Shown piece by piece: positions 11,376-24,695 of a stretch of 64,000 nucleotides of DNA. Each line of letters begins with the position of its first letter. Within the stretch, counting starts at the first letter, position 1. Under the pieces are notes generated by a model. The model made no database searches and was not told the DNA's origin. It saw nothing but the letters and a program-made list of their open reading frames with translations. The translations under genes were made by a program, and so were the position numbers. The stretch covers positions 91,202,005 to 91,266,004 of the forward strand of contig CM035165.1 of the NCBI GenBank assembly GCA_020205615.1, read 5' to 3'. The DNA is from Panax quinquefolius (lineage: Eukaryota; Streptophyta; Magnoliopsida; Apiales; Araliaceae).

Positions 11376-11561
11376 TAATAATTGTAATGAAGACTCCTTT
11401 CGAGTTTGTATGATCTCTAAGTAGACAATATTTGTATTCAAACTCATAGTTTACGTCGTATTGCATACCTACAGCTTATATTAGTAAGTTGTATTTAAAT
11501 TACGTACCATGATGTCGACTACCCAAGATGGGTGATGTATACCTAATTTTGGGGGCGCGAT

Positions 11562-11577
11562 TGGTATCGAGCTTAGG
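11562..11577 (+). other. Primer-binding site (initiator tRNA-Met type) of element A
   Basis: TGGTATCGAGCTTAGG, one base after the 5' LTR, resembles the plant consensus TGGTATCAGAGC complementary to the 3' end of initiator tRNA-Met. Confidence 0.8.
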
Positions 11578-11750
11578 ATATGATCCTGGCTAAGATGTGA
11601 GAATAAGTACTAGAGGGAGAGACGGGGAATACCTTCGCCATTATATGACCTACCTAAGTTTATGTGCTATTTTTTGGTTGGCTCATCGTAATATAGGGAT
11701 AATATGTTATATGTCAATTAACCTTTTGTTTTGTGGCGATGATCTCAAAA

Positions 11751-12860
11751 ATGACATCCGAGAATGTTGAGAATAGCAATGGAGCACAAAGCGATCGTTG
11801 ATTTACCACATATCAATAATCAGGATAATGTGCATCAGGAAGGCGACAATCCTCGTACAAATAACAACACTGACCAAATGATGAATGATCAAATGTTCAG
11901 AGGCTTTATGCAATTCATGCAACAGTAGACGAGAGCGACTCTCGCCCAAAACGTAGGTGGAAACACGGAAAACTCTCGCAGCACCGCTAAATAGTTCAAG
12001 GAGCTGGGACCATCGGAGTTTAAGGGAGAGCCAAAACCACTTCCGGGAAGCATGGATAAAGCAGATTACCAAGATATTTGATGTCTTGGGATGCTCCGAG
12101 GAGGAAAAGGTTCCTTCACGCGCCTTTATGTTATTGCGGAGAGGCGACATCTTTGGTGGGAATCCAGAAACGTACTCAACCCATCAGATCAAGATATCTT
12201 GGGAGAAGTTTCTAGAGTCGCTCAACGACAAATAATTTCACGAAAGTATTCGCCACATGAAGGAGGTGGAGTTTATCAAGTTGGAACAAAACAATATGAC
12301 CGTGTATTATAATACGAGGCAAAATTTCATGAGTTATCACGGTTTTCGGCCCCACTGGTGGATAATGAAGAGAGAATGGCGCGAATGTTTTTAAGAGGTT
12401 TGAAGCAGGAGATACGTCAACATCTTATTTTCATAAACCGTGTTTGTATTCGAGATGTTGTAAATAGGGCTCGATTAGTGGAGCGCGATAACGAGTCAAC
12501 GTAACTAAAAGAGAAGCGGTAAACAAAATTATAATACCAATGAGAGTAGTCATCGAAGCGGTGACAACAAGCGTGAGGGAATCAACAAAGCCGAGATATG
12601 GTAACCACTTCGGTGGTAATCGGGGCCAAAACAATAAGAATGGACATTTCAAGAAAAGGAGATTCAACAACGATGGAAAGACGTCAAAGACCAAAGACCG
12701 TTGTTAAGGAAGGAGAAAGACCACCTATCATATGCTTCAAATGCGGAGGAGAGGGACACATCGATCAAATCGCGCATGCCGTCATTCAAAGCATGTTATA
12801 ATTATGGAAGAGAAGGTCACTTAGCTCGATTTTGTCGCCATCAAGACAAATTCAGCTAGG
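11751..12860 (+). pseudogene. Element A gag, broken
   Basis: The likely start is ATG at 11751 (MTSENVENSNGA), but a stop follows within 20 codons. Further on, pieces in different frames match a Gypsy gag domain: FKELGPSEFKG, WIKQITKIFDVLGCSEEEK, WESRNVLNPSDQDI and YSPHEGGG. A CCHC zinc knuckle is visible at about 12735-12775 (CFKCGGEGH) and a second, CYNCGREGH-like with a changed cysteine, at about 12795-12840. Element B inserted just after this. At least five frame breaks are present; some may be sequencing errors. Confidence 0.8.
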
Positions 12861-12885
12861 ATGGATGCACCAAAGGTCAGTCCCC

Positions 12886-15294
12886 TGTGAGACCCCAGAT
12901 TTTATCAATAATGATTTAAATTTTGTCGAAATAATTTTTTAATATTATGGTGTGAATTTAAGATAATATTATAGTTGTGGGTAGTATTTATAAATTTTGC
13001 AAAGTATGCAAGTGGTTATATTATATTCGATTGGTGGGGAATATTCGATTTAGCGAGGAATATTCGCACAACTACTCAATCATGGTGGACCCTACAATGT
13101 AAATTCATTTCGGATTGAGAAAACGACAAAAATATTTTATTGAAATAACTACGAAAGTTTTACCAATGATCATTGTTGAACTACTCGGTAGTAAAAAAAC
13201 AAAGAATACGTGTGGTTGCATAAGAATAATACCGGTATTGATTATTGATGCTTATGTGAGAAGTCACTCGGTTTGATTCCATTATTGTCAATTAATAATA
13301 TGAATTATTATAGCGATAATGACGTTTTGTTTTATTCAGTATTATTAACGTAATAAAGCGAAACATCTTTTATATAAAATGTAATACTTTATTAAAGTTA
13401 TTCTATAAATAGAATATATTATATTTTATTATGCATAGTGTTCAGATAGTGTTTTTTGCATAGTGTTGCATAGTATTTGCATAGTAAAATATTTTTATAT
13501 AAATAGAATATATTATATTTTATTTAAAAGATTTTGTTTTAAATATGGACCGTCAGATTAAAGTAAATCAATCTGGACTGTTTCATGGATTAATTACTAT
13601 GCATTCTATTTTCTTATAAATAGAAGCTTATTCCTTCATTATTTTTTACTTAATTCATTGAAACTCTAGAGAGAAATTATAGAGAGAAGTTTATAAAGAG
13701 AAAATCTATATAGAGAGAAAGAAGAAGAGTATTCTAGTACTTCACTACTTTGATATCCGGTGTCTTTTTACGGTAAGGGATATTATTTGTTGTGCATTCG
13801 TAAGGGTGTTATTCTTTCTTCTTGAAGAGAACTTCATTATTCCATTCACTATTATTCATTGGAATAACTTTGTAAAAGTGGTATACCCTATACATAACCT
13901 CGATATGCAGATATCCTATACTTGGTGAAATCCTTTATGTTATTCCATTCTTATTTATTCTCATTGGAATAACTCAGATCTGTGAATCCCCTATACTTTG
14001 TGACATTCTTCTATTCTTTATTATTACATTTGGAATATCCCGTCTGCAATATATCTGGGGACTGGTTCCATTTTATTATTAAAGTCTTTATTATTCTGCC
14101 GGAATATCCTCGTCTGCATCTATATCTGTGGGACTGGTTCCATCATTTATTATTCGCATTTATTATTCTGTTGGAACATCCCTGCTCGATTGTGATTTTC
14201 ACCGACTTGGTTCCGTTATTATTATTCGTTGGAATAACTCATACATCTGGCACCGCATGCATGGTGATTTGTTGTTATTCCATTTCTTATTATTCTCGGT
14301 TGGTTAAAACTTTGACTTCTATACTCCATGAAATTAATAGAGTATCCTTGATATTTCGTTTCATCTAGTATCTTTTCATGGAAATACTCTACGATCGTTC
14401 TTGAATTTTACTCTCTACAAAGCAAGATCATGTTGACAATTTGGACGATAATAATTCTCGGATAAAATAATTCTTGAACTTGTTTTATTGAATTATTATG
14501 TCATTGTCATCATCCTCATGTTATATTATGTTATATTTTCGCTTACGTGCATAAATGAACTTAGTATGATTATGACGGGGATCATTCGGTATAATCACGA
14601 CTTGTTATAAATGATGTGACAAAAGTCCTCGGTGGTCTCAGAATGCAAAATGATGGATAGTTTTTGGTATGATTATGACCTGGGGGTGATTCGGTATAGT
14701 CTTGACCATTGATAATTTGATGAAAATCCTTGGACCGTGGTACGGGGATGATTAGATGTGGTGGTTTTGTTATTGTCGAGTCTCGTTGATAAAAATTGAT
14801 GAAAACCTTTTAAATTATAAAAGATAGTAGACTTTATTCTCTACTTGACTCTTTTAATGGATTACATATTCAGCCGCAGCTTAAACCTGGTTGTCTATTG
14901 TATTTTATCGGTTTAACATCGTTGAAGACTAATGATAATTTATTCTCGCATTATCTTAGTCATAATATTTCTTATTGGGCTAGTTGAGCTCACCCTTTCT
15001 TTCACCGTTTCTTCGTGAAATGAGAACATATTTGGGACTTAGTCGAAAGCGGAGTAATGGTCCAGAGGATAGCATTAGTAGTCCTCACTATTACGTGAAA
15101 TAGTGTGATAATAGTTGTAATGAGGACTCCTTTTGAGTTTGTATAATATCTAGTAGACAATATTTGTATTCAAACTCACGATTTATGTCGTATTGTATAC
15201 GGACGCTTATATTAGTAAGTTGTATTTGAATTTATGTACCATGTAAGTGGCGACCCAAGATGGGTGACGTATACCTAATTTTGGGGGCGTCACG
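12886..15294 (+). repeat. 5' LTR of element B
   Basis: It starts TGTGAGACCCCAG and ends GGGGGCGTCACG before the primer site. It shares the TATA region, the 60-bp repeats, 'gtatgattatgacc' motifs and the terminal 'gatgggtgacgtatacc' with element A but is clearly a separate subfamily. 'gcatagtgtt' repeats lie near 13433-13490. Confidence 0.92.
13615..13622 (+). promoter_or_regulatory. TATA box of the element B 5' LTR
   Basis: TATAAATA followed by GAAGC and a purine-rich leader; the 3' LTR copy is at 19559-19566. Confidence 0.7.
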
Positions 15295-15296
15295 GT

Positions 15297-15312
15297 TGGT
15301 ATCGAGCTTAGG
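15297..15312 (+). other. Primer-binding site of element B
   Basis: TGGTATCGAGCTTAGG follows the 5' LTR by two bases and is identical to the element A site. Confidence 0.8.
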
Positions 15313-15474
15313 ATATGATCCTGGCTAAGATGTGAGATAAGAACTAGGAGGGAGAGACGGAAATTCCTTCGCTAGTATGACCTACCTAAGTTTATGTGGT
15401 ATTTATTTGGTCTGGTCGAGTATAGGGATAATATGTGATATGTTATTTAACCCATGTTTGGTGGCGATTTGAAA

Positions 15475-15995
15475 ATGACATCCGAAAATATTGAGATAAG
15501 CAATGAAGCACATGAGACCGTTGAGTCACTTCAACCAAAAGGTAATGAGCAACAACACGATAATAATCATAACTGGGTGGCAAGCATGGCCATCTGAACA
15601 ATGATAACCATCGTGGGGGAAATTATCATGTCAAGAATGGTAACCATTTCAAGTGGTAATCATGGCCAAGATAATAAGAATGGACATTTCAAGAAGAGAT
15701 GGTTCAACAATGGCGTGAAGACGCGTCGGCAGATCAAGACCCGCTTCAAAAAGAAGAACGACCACCCGGTCAGATATGTTTCAAATGCGACGGGAGGGAC
15801 ACATCCGTCTCAAACTGCATTAAACAATCCAAAGTTTGTTTTAATTGCGGAAGAGAAGGTCATTTAGCTCGATTTTGTTGTATGGTGAAGTCAAGTCCAA
15901 ATTGGGGACGGTGGCACCAAAGGCGGATCTGGACAAAAACAAAGTCTGGTGGTTTCATGAAGAGCGTTTTTCATGACTTCTTAAAAAGCAAGTGA
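15475..15995 (+). pseudogene. Element B gag, internally deleted
   Basis: The ATG at 15475 starts MTSENIEISNEAHETVESL, parallel to element A, but the central gag domain is missing. The sequence jumps to the basic C-terminal region and zinc knuckles. The knuckle CFNCGREGHLARFCC (about 15835-15880) is intact in one frame; the preceding one (ICFKCDGRDT) is degraded. Confidence 0.75.
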
Positions 15996-16740
15996 CTCGA
16001 ACGAAGTTAAGCACAAGTTAGTTAATTATAAATTCTTGCGAAGTCTATACCTTATTAGATATCGGTTCTACCCATTCTTTTATCTCACTTTCTTTGCGTT
16101 CAACGTTTAAATTTAACTCCGGTGAAGTTAGACTTTGACTTGTTGGTTGAAACCTCGTTAAGTAGAGCCTTCGTTACCTCCAATCGCTTTTTTTTAAATC
16201 TTGTTTGATTCAAATAAACACTTTCGTGTTACCTGTCGATATTATCTCTTTGAAAATACTTGCCTTTGAGGTAATTTTTGAAAACGATTGATTAACTACT
16301 CATTATTCTTTTTGCATTGTAAGGTTGTTAGCTTTCATATTCCTAACCAACCTGTTATACGAATTCAAAGTAACCAAACCCTAAAGTTAATCAACTTTAT
16401 ATCAAGCCATAAGTAAAGAGCCCCGATCCTTTCGTTGTTGACTTCCTTGTGTGGAATGCACCAAGCCGGGACTTTCGTAAGCAACATCGTGAATGAAGAT
16501 GGCAAGTTTATAGATATCATTGTGAGGTCTTTATCTAGGTTAAGGATAGAAGTCACAGATTGGTATCAATGTGATGTACTATCCAAGTCTTGGATGAGAG
16601 TCACGATTTTGAATGATATTTCTATTATTAATAAATTTTACGGCGTATTCTTGAAGACTTCTTAGCCTACTTAGAGCGTGAAATCGAATTTTGTATTGAC
16701 CCGAAAGATAAAAAACCCAATTCTTAAACCCTCAAATATT
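15996..16740 (+). pseudogene. Element B protease and RT-start remnants
   Basis: Frames here resemble the element A protease region ('aagtctataccttattagatatcggttct', equivalent to LLDIGS) and the linker into RT (LNDISIINKFYGVF, then REIEFCIDP). The sequence stops matching pol at about 16730, before the RT fingers and palm. Numerous stops. Confidence 0.65.
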
Positions 16741-18832
16741 TCTTCAACTAAAATGAATAGTTTACATGGTTTATGATGAAAGTCATAATAAAAGCATTGG
16801 ACTAATGAAAATCATGGGTATATGAAGTATTAGTAAGTGTTATGATGAGTTATGTTGGTTATTATGTGAAAACATGAAAGTTTCTTAGAAATCACAAAGA
16901 GTTGAAAATCAGATTTTGGTGAAAAACGTAACATGAAATTCAATTGACCATATCTCCTATTATATTTTGAATTTTTGAATGTGGTCAAGTCCTAGAGTTA
17001 GATCTATGAGTTACCTAACTAATACAAGTGGAATTACTGGAAAAGGTGTTGTAGATTTTTCGTGTGGACTGATCTTAGCAAAAGAGTGCAAAGCTGCAAA
17101 AACCGAAAAAAGCTGCTGCCATGATTTTAGACGGGCTGTTTCGGCCACTTAAATTATGAGAAAAATTCTGGCCTTTTGGGACATGAAAGTATATGGTATA
17201 AAGTACCTCCTGTCCAAAAATGAGCTCATTCTGACTTAAAATGAGCAAGTTATGACTATTTCAATATTTAGGTTTTTCCGACGAAAAACGCTATAACCAG
17301 AGTTCTATAACTCAGATGACCATGAAATTTAAACTAGAAGCTCACGTTAACATGTGTAAGGTCCTGCCAAGATTTGGGAATTTTGGAGTTAAACTTGAGG
17401 TAGCTAATTTCTTAAGGAATTAATTAGAAATTGATTTTTGAAAAATAGTAAATGAATTTTAAAATTCCAAGAAAAATATATTTTCATTATGGGTCTATAT
17501 TATGCTAAATCCCGGAAGAAAAGAAATATTTTTGGGACTGATTTGGTATTTTTCATGAAAATAGTTTAATTACTGAACATATGAGTTAAATATGTTATGT
17601 GAAGTAACAAAGTTGAAAATAGGATTTTATGGCTAGAGAATCCTATATAGAGTATATGCATATTTTTTGATGAGGATTTGATAATTGGTGATGATATTTT
17701 ATGAGTATGGCATTTTGAATGATTAAATGCATTATATGGTAAAAGCGTAAACAATTAAGATAAATTGTTTATAAATTTGAGAAGTGATTAAAATATTGTT
17801 ATAATATTAATGATATTAGATTATGAGATTATTAAGTGATTGAAAACATGGGGATATTCTTGAATCCTCGGATAAATTATATTATAAATGTTTAATATTT
17901 ATCCTTTATCTCATTTGATTAATTCTTTATATCATTATCCTCATGCTTATATTATGTTGAAAGTCATCTGTGGCCTGTAGATAGACTTGGTATGATTATG
18001 ACCACGGATTATTCGGTATAATCATAACAGTAATTGAATACACAATTATCTTTGGCAGTAGTGCATGGATAATTTGTGGTCGTGATACTTAATGAATACA
18101 CAATTATCTTTGGTAGTAGTGCATGGATAATTTATGGTCGTGATACTAATGAATACACAATTATCTTCGGTAGTAGTGCATGGATAATTTGTGGTCGTGA
18201 TCTTAATGAATACACAATTATCTTTGGTAGTAGTGCATGGATAATTTGTGGTCGTGATACTAATGAATACACAATTATCTTTGGGTCGTAGTGCATGGAT
18301 AATTTGTGGTCGTGATACTTAATGAATACACACGATTATCTTCGCCGTAGTAGTGCATGGATAATTCGTGGTCGTGATACTTAATGAATATCCTCGGCAC
18401 GTAGTGCGGGGATGATTCGATGATATGGATTAATTATTGAAATTTGAGTCTCAAAGAATGAAATATTAATCCATGGATGTGGTAAAAGTCATCTTTCGTC
18501 AGTAGTGCATTGATAGACTTGGTATGATTATGACCACGGATTATTCGGTATAATCATGATCGTAATTGAAAACACGAATATCCTTAGCCAAGATAGTGCA
18601 TGGATAATTCATGGTTGTGATACTATTAAATTCGAGTCTCAAGATATTATTGGTTTTGATTGTATATCTTTGGCTGTAGTGCAAAGATGAATTGTTAATG
18701 AATATCTTTGGTGGGATTGCAAAAATGAATTTAATGTTTTCAACGATAAAGGTATTGTAGGTATCGACCTCTTATCATACCAGTGTATCGCACCCTAATT
18801 TCGAGGGCTTAAATTCCATAAGGAGGGGAGAT
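16741..18832 (+). other. Non-coding filler inside element B
   Basis: The region is AT-rich and has no pol homology. The first part (16741-17880) looks like untranslated or LTR-type sequence of unknown family. From about 17,935 it resembles the 3' half of the element A LTR ('tatattatgttgaaagtcatctgtggcctgtag', 'cttggtatgattatgacc'). It ends in a purine-rich tract (18820-18831, 'aaggaggggaga') before the 3' LTR. Confidence 0.6.
18031..18400 (+). repeat. 57-bp tandem repeat inside element B
   Basis: About six and a half units of 'taatgaatacacaattatc..ggtagtagtgcatggataatttgtggtcgtgatac'. Single diverged units with the same words occur in the element A LTRs (10,918-10,975 and 26,488-26,545), so the array expanded from one LTR unit. 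A repetitive open frame at 18076-18291 is a by-product of the 57-bp (19-codon) period. Confidence 0.85.
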
Positions 18833-21175
18833 TGTGAGACCCCAGATTTTATCAATAATGATTTAAATTTTGTCAAAATAATTTTTAATATTATGGTGTG
18901 AATTTAAGATAATATTATAGTTGTGGGTAGTATTTATAAATTTTGCAAAAGTATGCAAGTGGTTATATTATATTCGATTGGTGGGGAATATTCGGTTTAG
19001 CGAGGAATATTTAAAACTGGCTCAATCATTGGTGGACCCATTAATGTAATTATTGTCGGATCGAGAAAACGACAAAAATATTTTATTGAAATAACGGCGA
19101 AAGTTTTAATCACGATAATGTTGAACTACTCGGTAGTAAAAATAACGAATGTCAATGTGGTTGCGTAAGTAATAATACCAGTATTGATTATTGATGCTTA
19201 TGTGAGAAGTCACCGGTTTGATTCCATTATTGTCAATTAATAATATGAATTATTATAGCGATAATGACGTTTTGTTTTATTCAGTATTATTAACGTAATA
19301 AAAACGTAAACATTTTTTATATAAAATGTAATACTTTATTAAAGTTATTCTATAAATAGAATATATTATATTTTATTATATATAGTGTTGCATAAGTATT
19401 TTGCATAGTGTTGCATAGTGTTTGCATAGTAAAATATTTTTATATAAATAGAATATATTATATTTTATTTTAAAGATTTTGTTTTAAATATGGACCGCCG
19501 ATTAAAGTAAATCAATCTGGATAGTTCATGGATTAATTACTTATGCATTCTATTTTCTTATAAATAGAAGCTCATTCCTTCATTATTTTCTTATTTAATT
19601 CATTGAAACTCTAGAGAGAGAAATTATAGAGAGAAGCTATAGAGAGAAAATCTATAGAGAGAAAGAAGAAGAGTATTCTAGTACTTCACTACTTTGATAT
19701 CCAAGTGTCTTTTACTAGTAAGGGATATTATTTGTTGTATCCGTAAAGGGGTGTTATTCTTTCTTCTTCAAGAGAACACATTATTCCATTCACTATTATT
19801 CTCATTGGAATAACTGTAAAAAGTGGTATACCTTATACATAACTCAGATATGCAGATATCCTATACTTGGTGAAATCCTTATGTTATTCCATTCTTATTT
19901 ATTCTGTTGGAATAACCTGTATACGTGGAATCCCCTATACTTGGTGACATTCTTCTATTCTTTATTATTCTGTTGGAATATCCTGTCTGTGCTATACGCC
20001 GGACCTGGTTCCATTTTTATTATTCCGTCTTTATTATTCTCGCCGGAATATCCGCATCATCTGCTATACTGTGGGACTGGTTCCATCATTTATTATTCCG
20101 CATTTATTATTCTCGTTGGAACATCCCGCTTGTGTGATTTTCACCGACCGTTCCGTTATTATTATTCTCATTGGAATAACAATGTCTATGGCAAGCACCG
20201 CATGCATGGTGATTTTGTTGTTATTCCATTTCTTATTATTCTCAGTTGGTTAAAACTTTGACTTCTATACTCCATGAAATTAATAGAGCTACAAAACAGT
20301 ATCATGTTGACAATTTGGACGATAATAATTCCTGGATAAAATAATTCTTGAACTTGTTTTATTGAATTATTATGTCATTGTCATCATCCTCATGTTATAT
20401 TATGTTATCTTTCGCTTACGTGCATAAATGAACTTTAGTATGATTATGACCGAGGATCATTCGGTATAATCATGACTTGTTATAAATGATGTGACAAAAG
20501 TCCTCAAAGTGGTCCGTAATGCGTTGATGGATAGTTTTTGGTATGATTATGACCGGGGTGATTCGGTATAGTCATGACTATTGATAATTTGATGAAAATC
20601 CTCGACCGTGGTGATACGTGGATGATTAGATGTGGTGGTTTTGTTATTGTCGAGTCTCAATTGATAAAAATTGATGAAAACCTTTTAAATTATAAAAGAT
20701 AGTAGACTTTATTCTCTACTTGACTCTTTTTAATGGATTACATATTCAGCCGCAGATTAAACCGGTTGTCATTGTATTTTATCGGTTTAACATCTTTGTT
20801 GAAGGCTAATGATAATTTATATTCGCATTATCTTAGTCATAATATTTCTTCTTGGGCTAGTTGAGCTCACCCCTTTTCTTTCTTTATTTCTCTTCGTGAA
20901 ATGAGAACATAAATTGGGATTTAGTCGGAAGCGGAGTAATGGTCCGAGAGGATAGCATTAGTAGTCCTCACTATTCGTGAAATAGTGTGATAATAGTTAT
21001 AATGAGGACTCCTTTTGAGTTTGTATAATATCTAGTAGACAATATTTGTATTCAAACTCACAGTTTATGTCGTATTATACACTACGATTATATTAGTAAG
21101 TTGTATTTGAATTTATGTACCATGTAAGTGGCGACCCAAGATGGGTGACGTATACCTAATTTTGGGGGCGTCACA
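18833..21175 (+). repeat. 3' LTR of element B
   Basis: It starts TGTGAGACCCCAG after the purine tract and ends GGGGGCGTCACA. It is highly similar to 12886-15294; a deletion near 20290 removes about 70 bp relative to the 5' copy. Confidence 0.92.
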
Positions 21176-24100
21176 GTCCCAGAAAAGTCAAAACCGGTAG
21201 TGCAAGGGAGAGCGTTTGTTGTGACCTCCCAGAGAGCAAGAAATCCAAATGAGGTCATCACGGGTAAGCTTATCATAAACTCTAATGAAGTCTATACTTT
21301 ATTTGATACCTGGGTTCTACCCATTCTTTTATTTCTCTACTTGCGCTCATCGATTAAATTTGACTCAGGAGAAATTAGACTTTGACTTATCTGTGGAAAC
21401 TCCGTTGGGAGAAACCTTCATTACATCCAATCGTTTATAAGTCTTGTTTGGTTCAAATCGGTACCTCACATTACCCGGTCGATCTTATTTCATTAAAAAT
21501 ACTTGTATTTGGCGTGATTCTAAGGATTGATTGGTTAACTACTTATCATGCAAAAATTGATTGTTTTCGTAAAGTTGTTAGCTTTTCATATTCCTAACCA
21601 ACCTATTATGCTAATTCAAGCGACCAAACCATTAAAATCAATCACGGTCATCTCAAGCCATAAAGCTATTCGTTTATTGAAAAACGGATGTCAAGCTTTC
21701 TTAGCTCATGTCACAGATTTAAACAAAAATACGCCAATTTTGAACGATATTTCTATTGTTAATAAATTTCCTGACGTATTCCCCGAAGAACTTCCTGGCC
21801 TACCCCCAGAGCGTGAAATTGAATTTTGTATCGACCTTGAACCCAGACAAAACCTATTTCAAAGCCCATATCGAATGGCTCTATTTAACTTCGTGGAGTT
21901 AAAGACCCAACCGCAGAATTGTTAGACATTGGCTTTATTTCGCCCCAAGTACTTCTCCTTGGGGTGCTCCTGCTCTATTCGTGAAGAAGAAAGATGGGAG
22001 TACGCGACTTTGTATTGATTATCTGGAGTTGAATCATGTCACCATCAAAAATAGGTATCCATTGCCACGTATTGATGACTGTTTGACCAATTGCAAGGAG
22101 CCAAATTCTTTTCAAAGATTGATCTTCGTTAGGATATCACCAATTGAAGATTAGAACCGTGACATTCCAAAGACGGCTTTCAGAACTCGAGACGGGCATT
22201 ATGAATTCTAGTCATGTCCTTTGGATTGACTAATGCCCCGCCGCCTTCATGGATATGATGAACCAAAGTATTCAAGGAATATTTGGATCACTTTGTGGTC
22301 GTCTTTATTGATGACATCCTTATTTATTCCAAAAGCCGTGAAGATCATGAAAGCAACACTTGAGGTCGACACTCCAAAAGCTTCGTGAATATAAGCTTTA
22401 TGCCAAGTTGAAGAAATGCGAGTTCGGCTTGAAGAAGTAGCATTCCTTGGGCACGTGGTATCAAGTCATGGAATATCCATTGACCAAAGAAAGATTGAAG
22501 CTATTCAAAGTGGGAACAACCTAAATCGATGACCGAAGTCGTAGTTTTCTCGGTTTTAATTTGGTTATTATCGGAGATTCGTGGAAGGATTTTCTCGAAT
22601 CGCTACTCCATCGACTCGGTGACTCAGAAAGATACAAAGTTCGGTTGGAGCGAAGAATGTGAGAAGAGTTTTCAAGAACTCAAGAGGAGACTTATTTCAA
22701 AGACTGTTCGACAATACCATCCGGCTCGGAGGATTTGTCATCTCAAAGTGATGCTTGAGCAAAGGTTGGGATGTGTTCTCATGCAACATGGAAAAGTTAT
22801 AGTTTATGCCTCATGACAACTCAAAGAATATGAGAGGAATTATCCTACTCATGATCTAGAGTTAGCGGTATTTATCCTGCACTTAAAATTTGAGGCATTA
22901 CTTATATGGGGAGAAAGTGGAGATCTTTACGGATCATAAAAGCCTCAAATATTTCTTCACTCAAAAGGAACTCAATACGCGACAACGACTTTGGCTTGAA
23001 CTGTTGAAAGATTATGATCATACCATCCAATACCATCCCGAAAAGCGAACGTGGTAGGTGACACATTGAGTAGAAGATCATATGCAAGCACGAGTGCGAT
23101 ATTGTCAACGCAAAGGCCCATTTTGTGTGACTTGCAAAGGATGGAGATAGAGTTAAAGACTCGAGGAAGCATGTGATGATAGCGAGTATCTGAGTAGTAG
23201 AACCGACTTTAATCGATAAAGTTAAAGCCGCTTTCAAGCTCTGACACTGGAGTCGATGCGTATGAGGAAGAAAGTGCAAGAAGGTGCTATCTAGGAAGCA
23301 AGAATCGATGAAGAAGGAATACTTCGAAGTCAACTCCGGACTTTGTGTTCCTAATGATACGATTTAAAGTATAATATCATGATGGAGGCGCACAACACAC
23401 CATTTGTAATCCATCTCGGGAGTACCAAAATGTATCATGATATTAAATATACATTTTGGTGGAGCAATATGAAGAGAGAGATAGCATTTGTTTATCTCAA
23501 GGTGTTTAACTTGTCAACGAAGTTAAAGCGGAGCATCAAGTACCAAAAGGTCCATTGCAACCACTTGAAATTCCAGAATGGAAGTGGGAGCACATTACCA
23601 TGGATTTCGATTCGGCCTTCCTAAGGTTTCTCAAGGCATAGATGCGATTTGGGTCATTGTTAATAGATTGACCAAGTCCGCTCATTTCTTATCGTCACGA
23701 GAAACTTATACACTTGAAACGTCTTGCTCAGTATGTACATAAACGAGATTGTAAGACTCGCATGGTATCTTGCGGTATCCATAGTTTTCGATCGAGACCC
23801 AAGATTCACTTCACGATTTTGGGTTAGTTTGCAAAAAGCTATGGGCACAGACTTACGATTTAGCTTTCGGATATCATCCTCGAGACGAGACGGACAAATG
23901 GAGAGGACTATTCAAACTCTTGAAGATCTATTAAGACTCTGTGTCCTTGATTTCAAGGAAGTTGGGACAAGTTCTTACCATTGGTGGAGTTTTCCTACAA
24001 CAACAGCTTATCAAGCAAGTATTGGCATGGCTCCATTCAAGCATTGTATGGAAGAAAGTGTCGTTCTCCAAAGATCTTTGGGATGAGGTGGGTGAAGAAA

Positions 24101-24640
24101 GCGTTGTTGGGACCGGAGTTAGTACGTATGACTACGGAAAAGATTCAAACGATCCAAACAACGTATAAAAACCTCACAAAATCGACAAAAGAGTTATCTT
24201 GATCTTCATCGAAAGGACGTGGAATTCGATATAGGAGATCATGTGTTGTTAAGAGTTGCTCCATGGAAAGGAGTTACAAGATTTGGAAAGAGAGGAAAAC
24301 TCAATCCTCGATTCATCGGTCCATTTTAATCCTCGATCGAGTAGGGCCTGTGGACTATAGACTCGCCAGCTTTCTGCCAAGTATGTCTCGTGTTCATAAC
24401 GTTTTCATATATCCATGTTACGTAAATATGTGAAAGACCGAACCACATTATTGAGTTAGAACCCGGACGAAATAACGGAAGATTTGACGTATGAAGAGGT
24501 TCTGTTCAAATCTTGGATAAGAAGGAACATATTCTACGCTCCAAGGTTATACCTCAAGTCAAAGTTTTGTGGAGGAACCACGATGTTGAGGAAATGACTT
24601 AGGAGTTATAATCGAAATGAAATCAAGGTATCCTTACCTC
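21176..24640 (+). pseudogene. Element A pol polyprotein (PR-RT-RH-INT-chromodomain), broken
   Basis: Pieces occur in order in changing frames. Protease (about 21200-21420): GRAFVVTSQRA, LFDT. Linker and RT start (about 21740-21900): FPDVFPEELPGLPPEREIEF, PYRMA. RT (about 21960-22345): [21 protein letters not shown] and the palm motif FIDDILIYSK (aspartates at 22310-22315). RNase H (about 22600-23090): SEECEKSFQELKRRL, KANVV, DTLSRR. Integrase zinc and core (about 23379-23950): HLGSTKMYHDIK, WVIVNRLTKSAHFL. Integrase C-terminus (about 24200-24400): DIGDHVLLRVAPWKG, RVHNVF. Chromodomain-like tail (about 24480-24600): TYEEV, LWRNHDVEEMT. Many stops and frameshifts. Confidence 0.85.
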
Positions 24641-24695
24641 TTGACATACCAGTCGTACCCTAATTTCGAGGGCGAAATTTCATAAGAAGGGAGGT

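Larger units (their letters stand above)
8992..11560 (+). repeat. 5' LTR of element A
   Basis: It starts TGTAAGACCCC and ends GGGGGCGCGA, directly before the primer site. It matches the LTR at 24696-27125 over its length, except for a stretch near 9300-9410 that is missing from the 3' copy. Inside are a 19-bp minisatellite (9681-9756), 'ccacttgtcgtttcacatta' repeats (about 9765-9900), a TATA box (9940-9947) and about four 60-65-bp repeats (10190-10460). Confidence 0.92.
12886..21175 (+). mobile_element. Element B: non-autonomous Ty3/Gypsy element nested in element A
   Basis: The LTRs (12886-15294 and 18833-21175) enclose a 3.5-kb interior. The insertion splits element A between gag and protease. 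GTCCC lies on both sides (12880-12884, followed by one extra C, and 21176-21180), which fits a 5-bp target duplication. The interior has the same primer site and gag start as A, but lacks most of gag's centre, the RT core, RNase H and integrase. That space holds about 2 kb of non-coding DNA. It should depend on a full element for mobility. Confidence 0.88.

Noticed and set aside
18076..18291. Open frame with perfect 19-residue repeats
   Set aside because: The period equals the 57-bp DNA repeat, and the unit is non-coding in related LTRs.
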